64,000 nt of DNA from Halosimplex halophilum. Lineage in GTDB: Archaea; Halobacteriota; Halobacteria; Halobacteriales; Haloarculaceae. Position numbers and translations under genes: made by a program. Positions 63,962 through 64,000 of the stretch are shown here, in pieces. The notes below the pieces were generated by a model. It searched no databases. It was given only the letters and a program-made list of their open reading frames with translations, and had not been told where the DNA came from. Each line of letters opens with the position of its first letter. Within the stretch, counting starts at the first letter, position 1. The stretch is taken from positions 62,001 through 126,000 of the forward strand of contig NZ_ML214298.1 of the NCBI RefSeq assembly GCF_004698125.1, read 5' to 3'.

Positions 63962-64000
63962 TTAGCTGCCGTACTCCGCTTCGGGGTACTCGACGATGTC
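63962..64000 (-). CDS. 3' end of a truncated minus-strand gene
   Basis: The minus strand reads DIVEYPEAEYGS then TAA, with the gene continuing beyond the right edge. The acidic C-terminal peptide fits a haloarchaeal protein. Too little is present to identify it. Confidence 0.4.
   Translation of the reverse strand, partial: DIVEYPEAEYGS

Overview
The window is about two-thirds GC by eye. Its proteins are strongly acidic, and it carries archaeal information-processing genes (MCM, TFB, Hef, an archaeal-type glycyl-tRNA synthetase), halocyanin domains and TATA-type promoters. It is a haloarchaeal (class Halobacteria) chromosome segment. A copper nitrite reductase suggests some capacity for denitrification. 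No rRNA, CRISPR array or complete insertion sequence was seen.

Layout. 0-12.8 kb: an oapABC operon of the kind usually found beside a replication origin, malate dehydrogenase, the Hef nuclease/helicase, an eRF1/Vms1-like protein, a dolichol-kinase-like protein, and glycyl-tRNA synthetase coupled to a CBS-domain protein. 12.8-18 kb: two tandem amt-glnK-lrp modules, all on the minus strand, whose promoters share a 21-nt element. 18-27.3 kb: hemB, a DedA protein, two overlapping GNAT acetyltransferases, a CinA-type protein, regulators, a hydrolase, an unusual multi-hairpin intergenic stretch, and an MBL-fold hydrolase.

27.4-37.5 kb is the standout accessory region. Two divergent pairs of genes encode a membrane-anchored beta-propeller protein, a six-TM membrane GTPase, a giant (1126 aa) tubulin/FtsZ-superfamily protein that is neither FtsZ nor CetZ, and a membrane protein with the GTPase's architecture but no nucleotide-binding motifs. 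I read this as a candidate membrane-associated, GTP-driven cytoskeletal system; its function is unknown.

37.5-44.6 kb: a Ski2-like helicase, a PHP phosphoesterase, an SLC13-type permease with RCK domains, tRNA-Pro(TGG), and next to it a duplicated PD-(D/E)XK protein with one apparently dead half. 44.7-51.2 kb: MCM helicase interrupted at its Walker A motif by a 173-residue mini-intein, followed by a run of small conserved-looking haloarchaeal genes ending in a MinD/ParA ATPase. 51.2-58.8 kb: a heterodimeric ABC exporter, a TFB, an Idh/MocA oxidoreductase and small proteins. 58.8-61.4 kb: a two-domain halocyanin and nirK diverge around a perfect 16-bp palindrome that sits midway between their start codons. 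61.4-64 kb: a lower-GC stretch with an exported or membrane protein, an inverted-repeat element, a UDP-GlcNAc 2-epimerase-like enzyme, and the end of a gene cut by the window edge.
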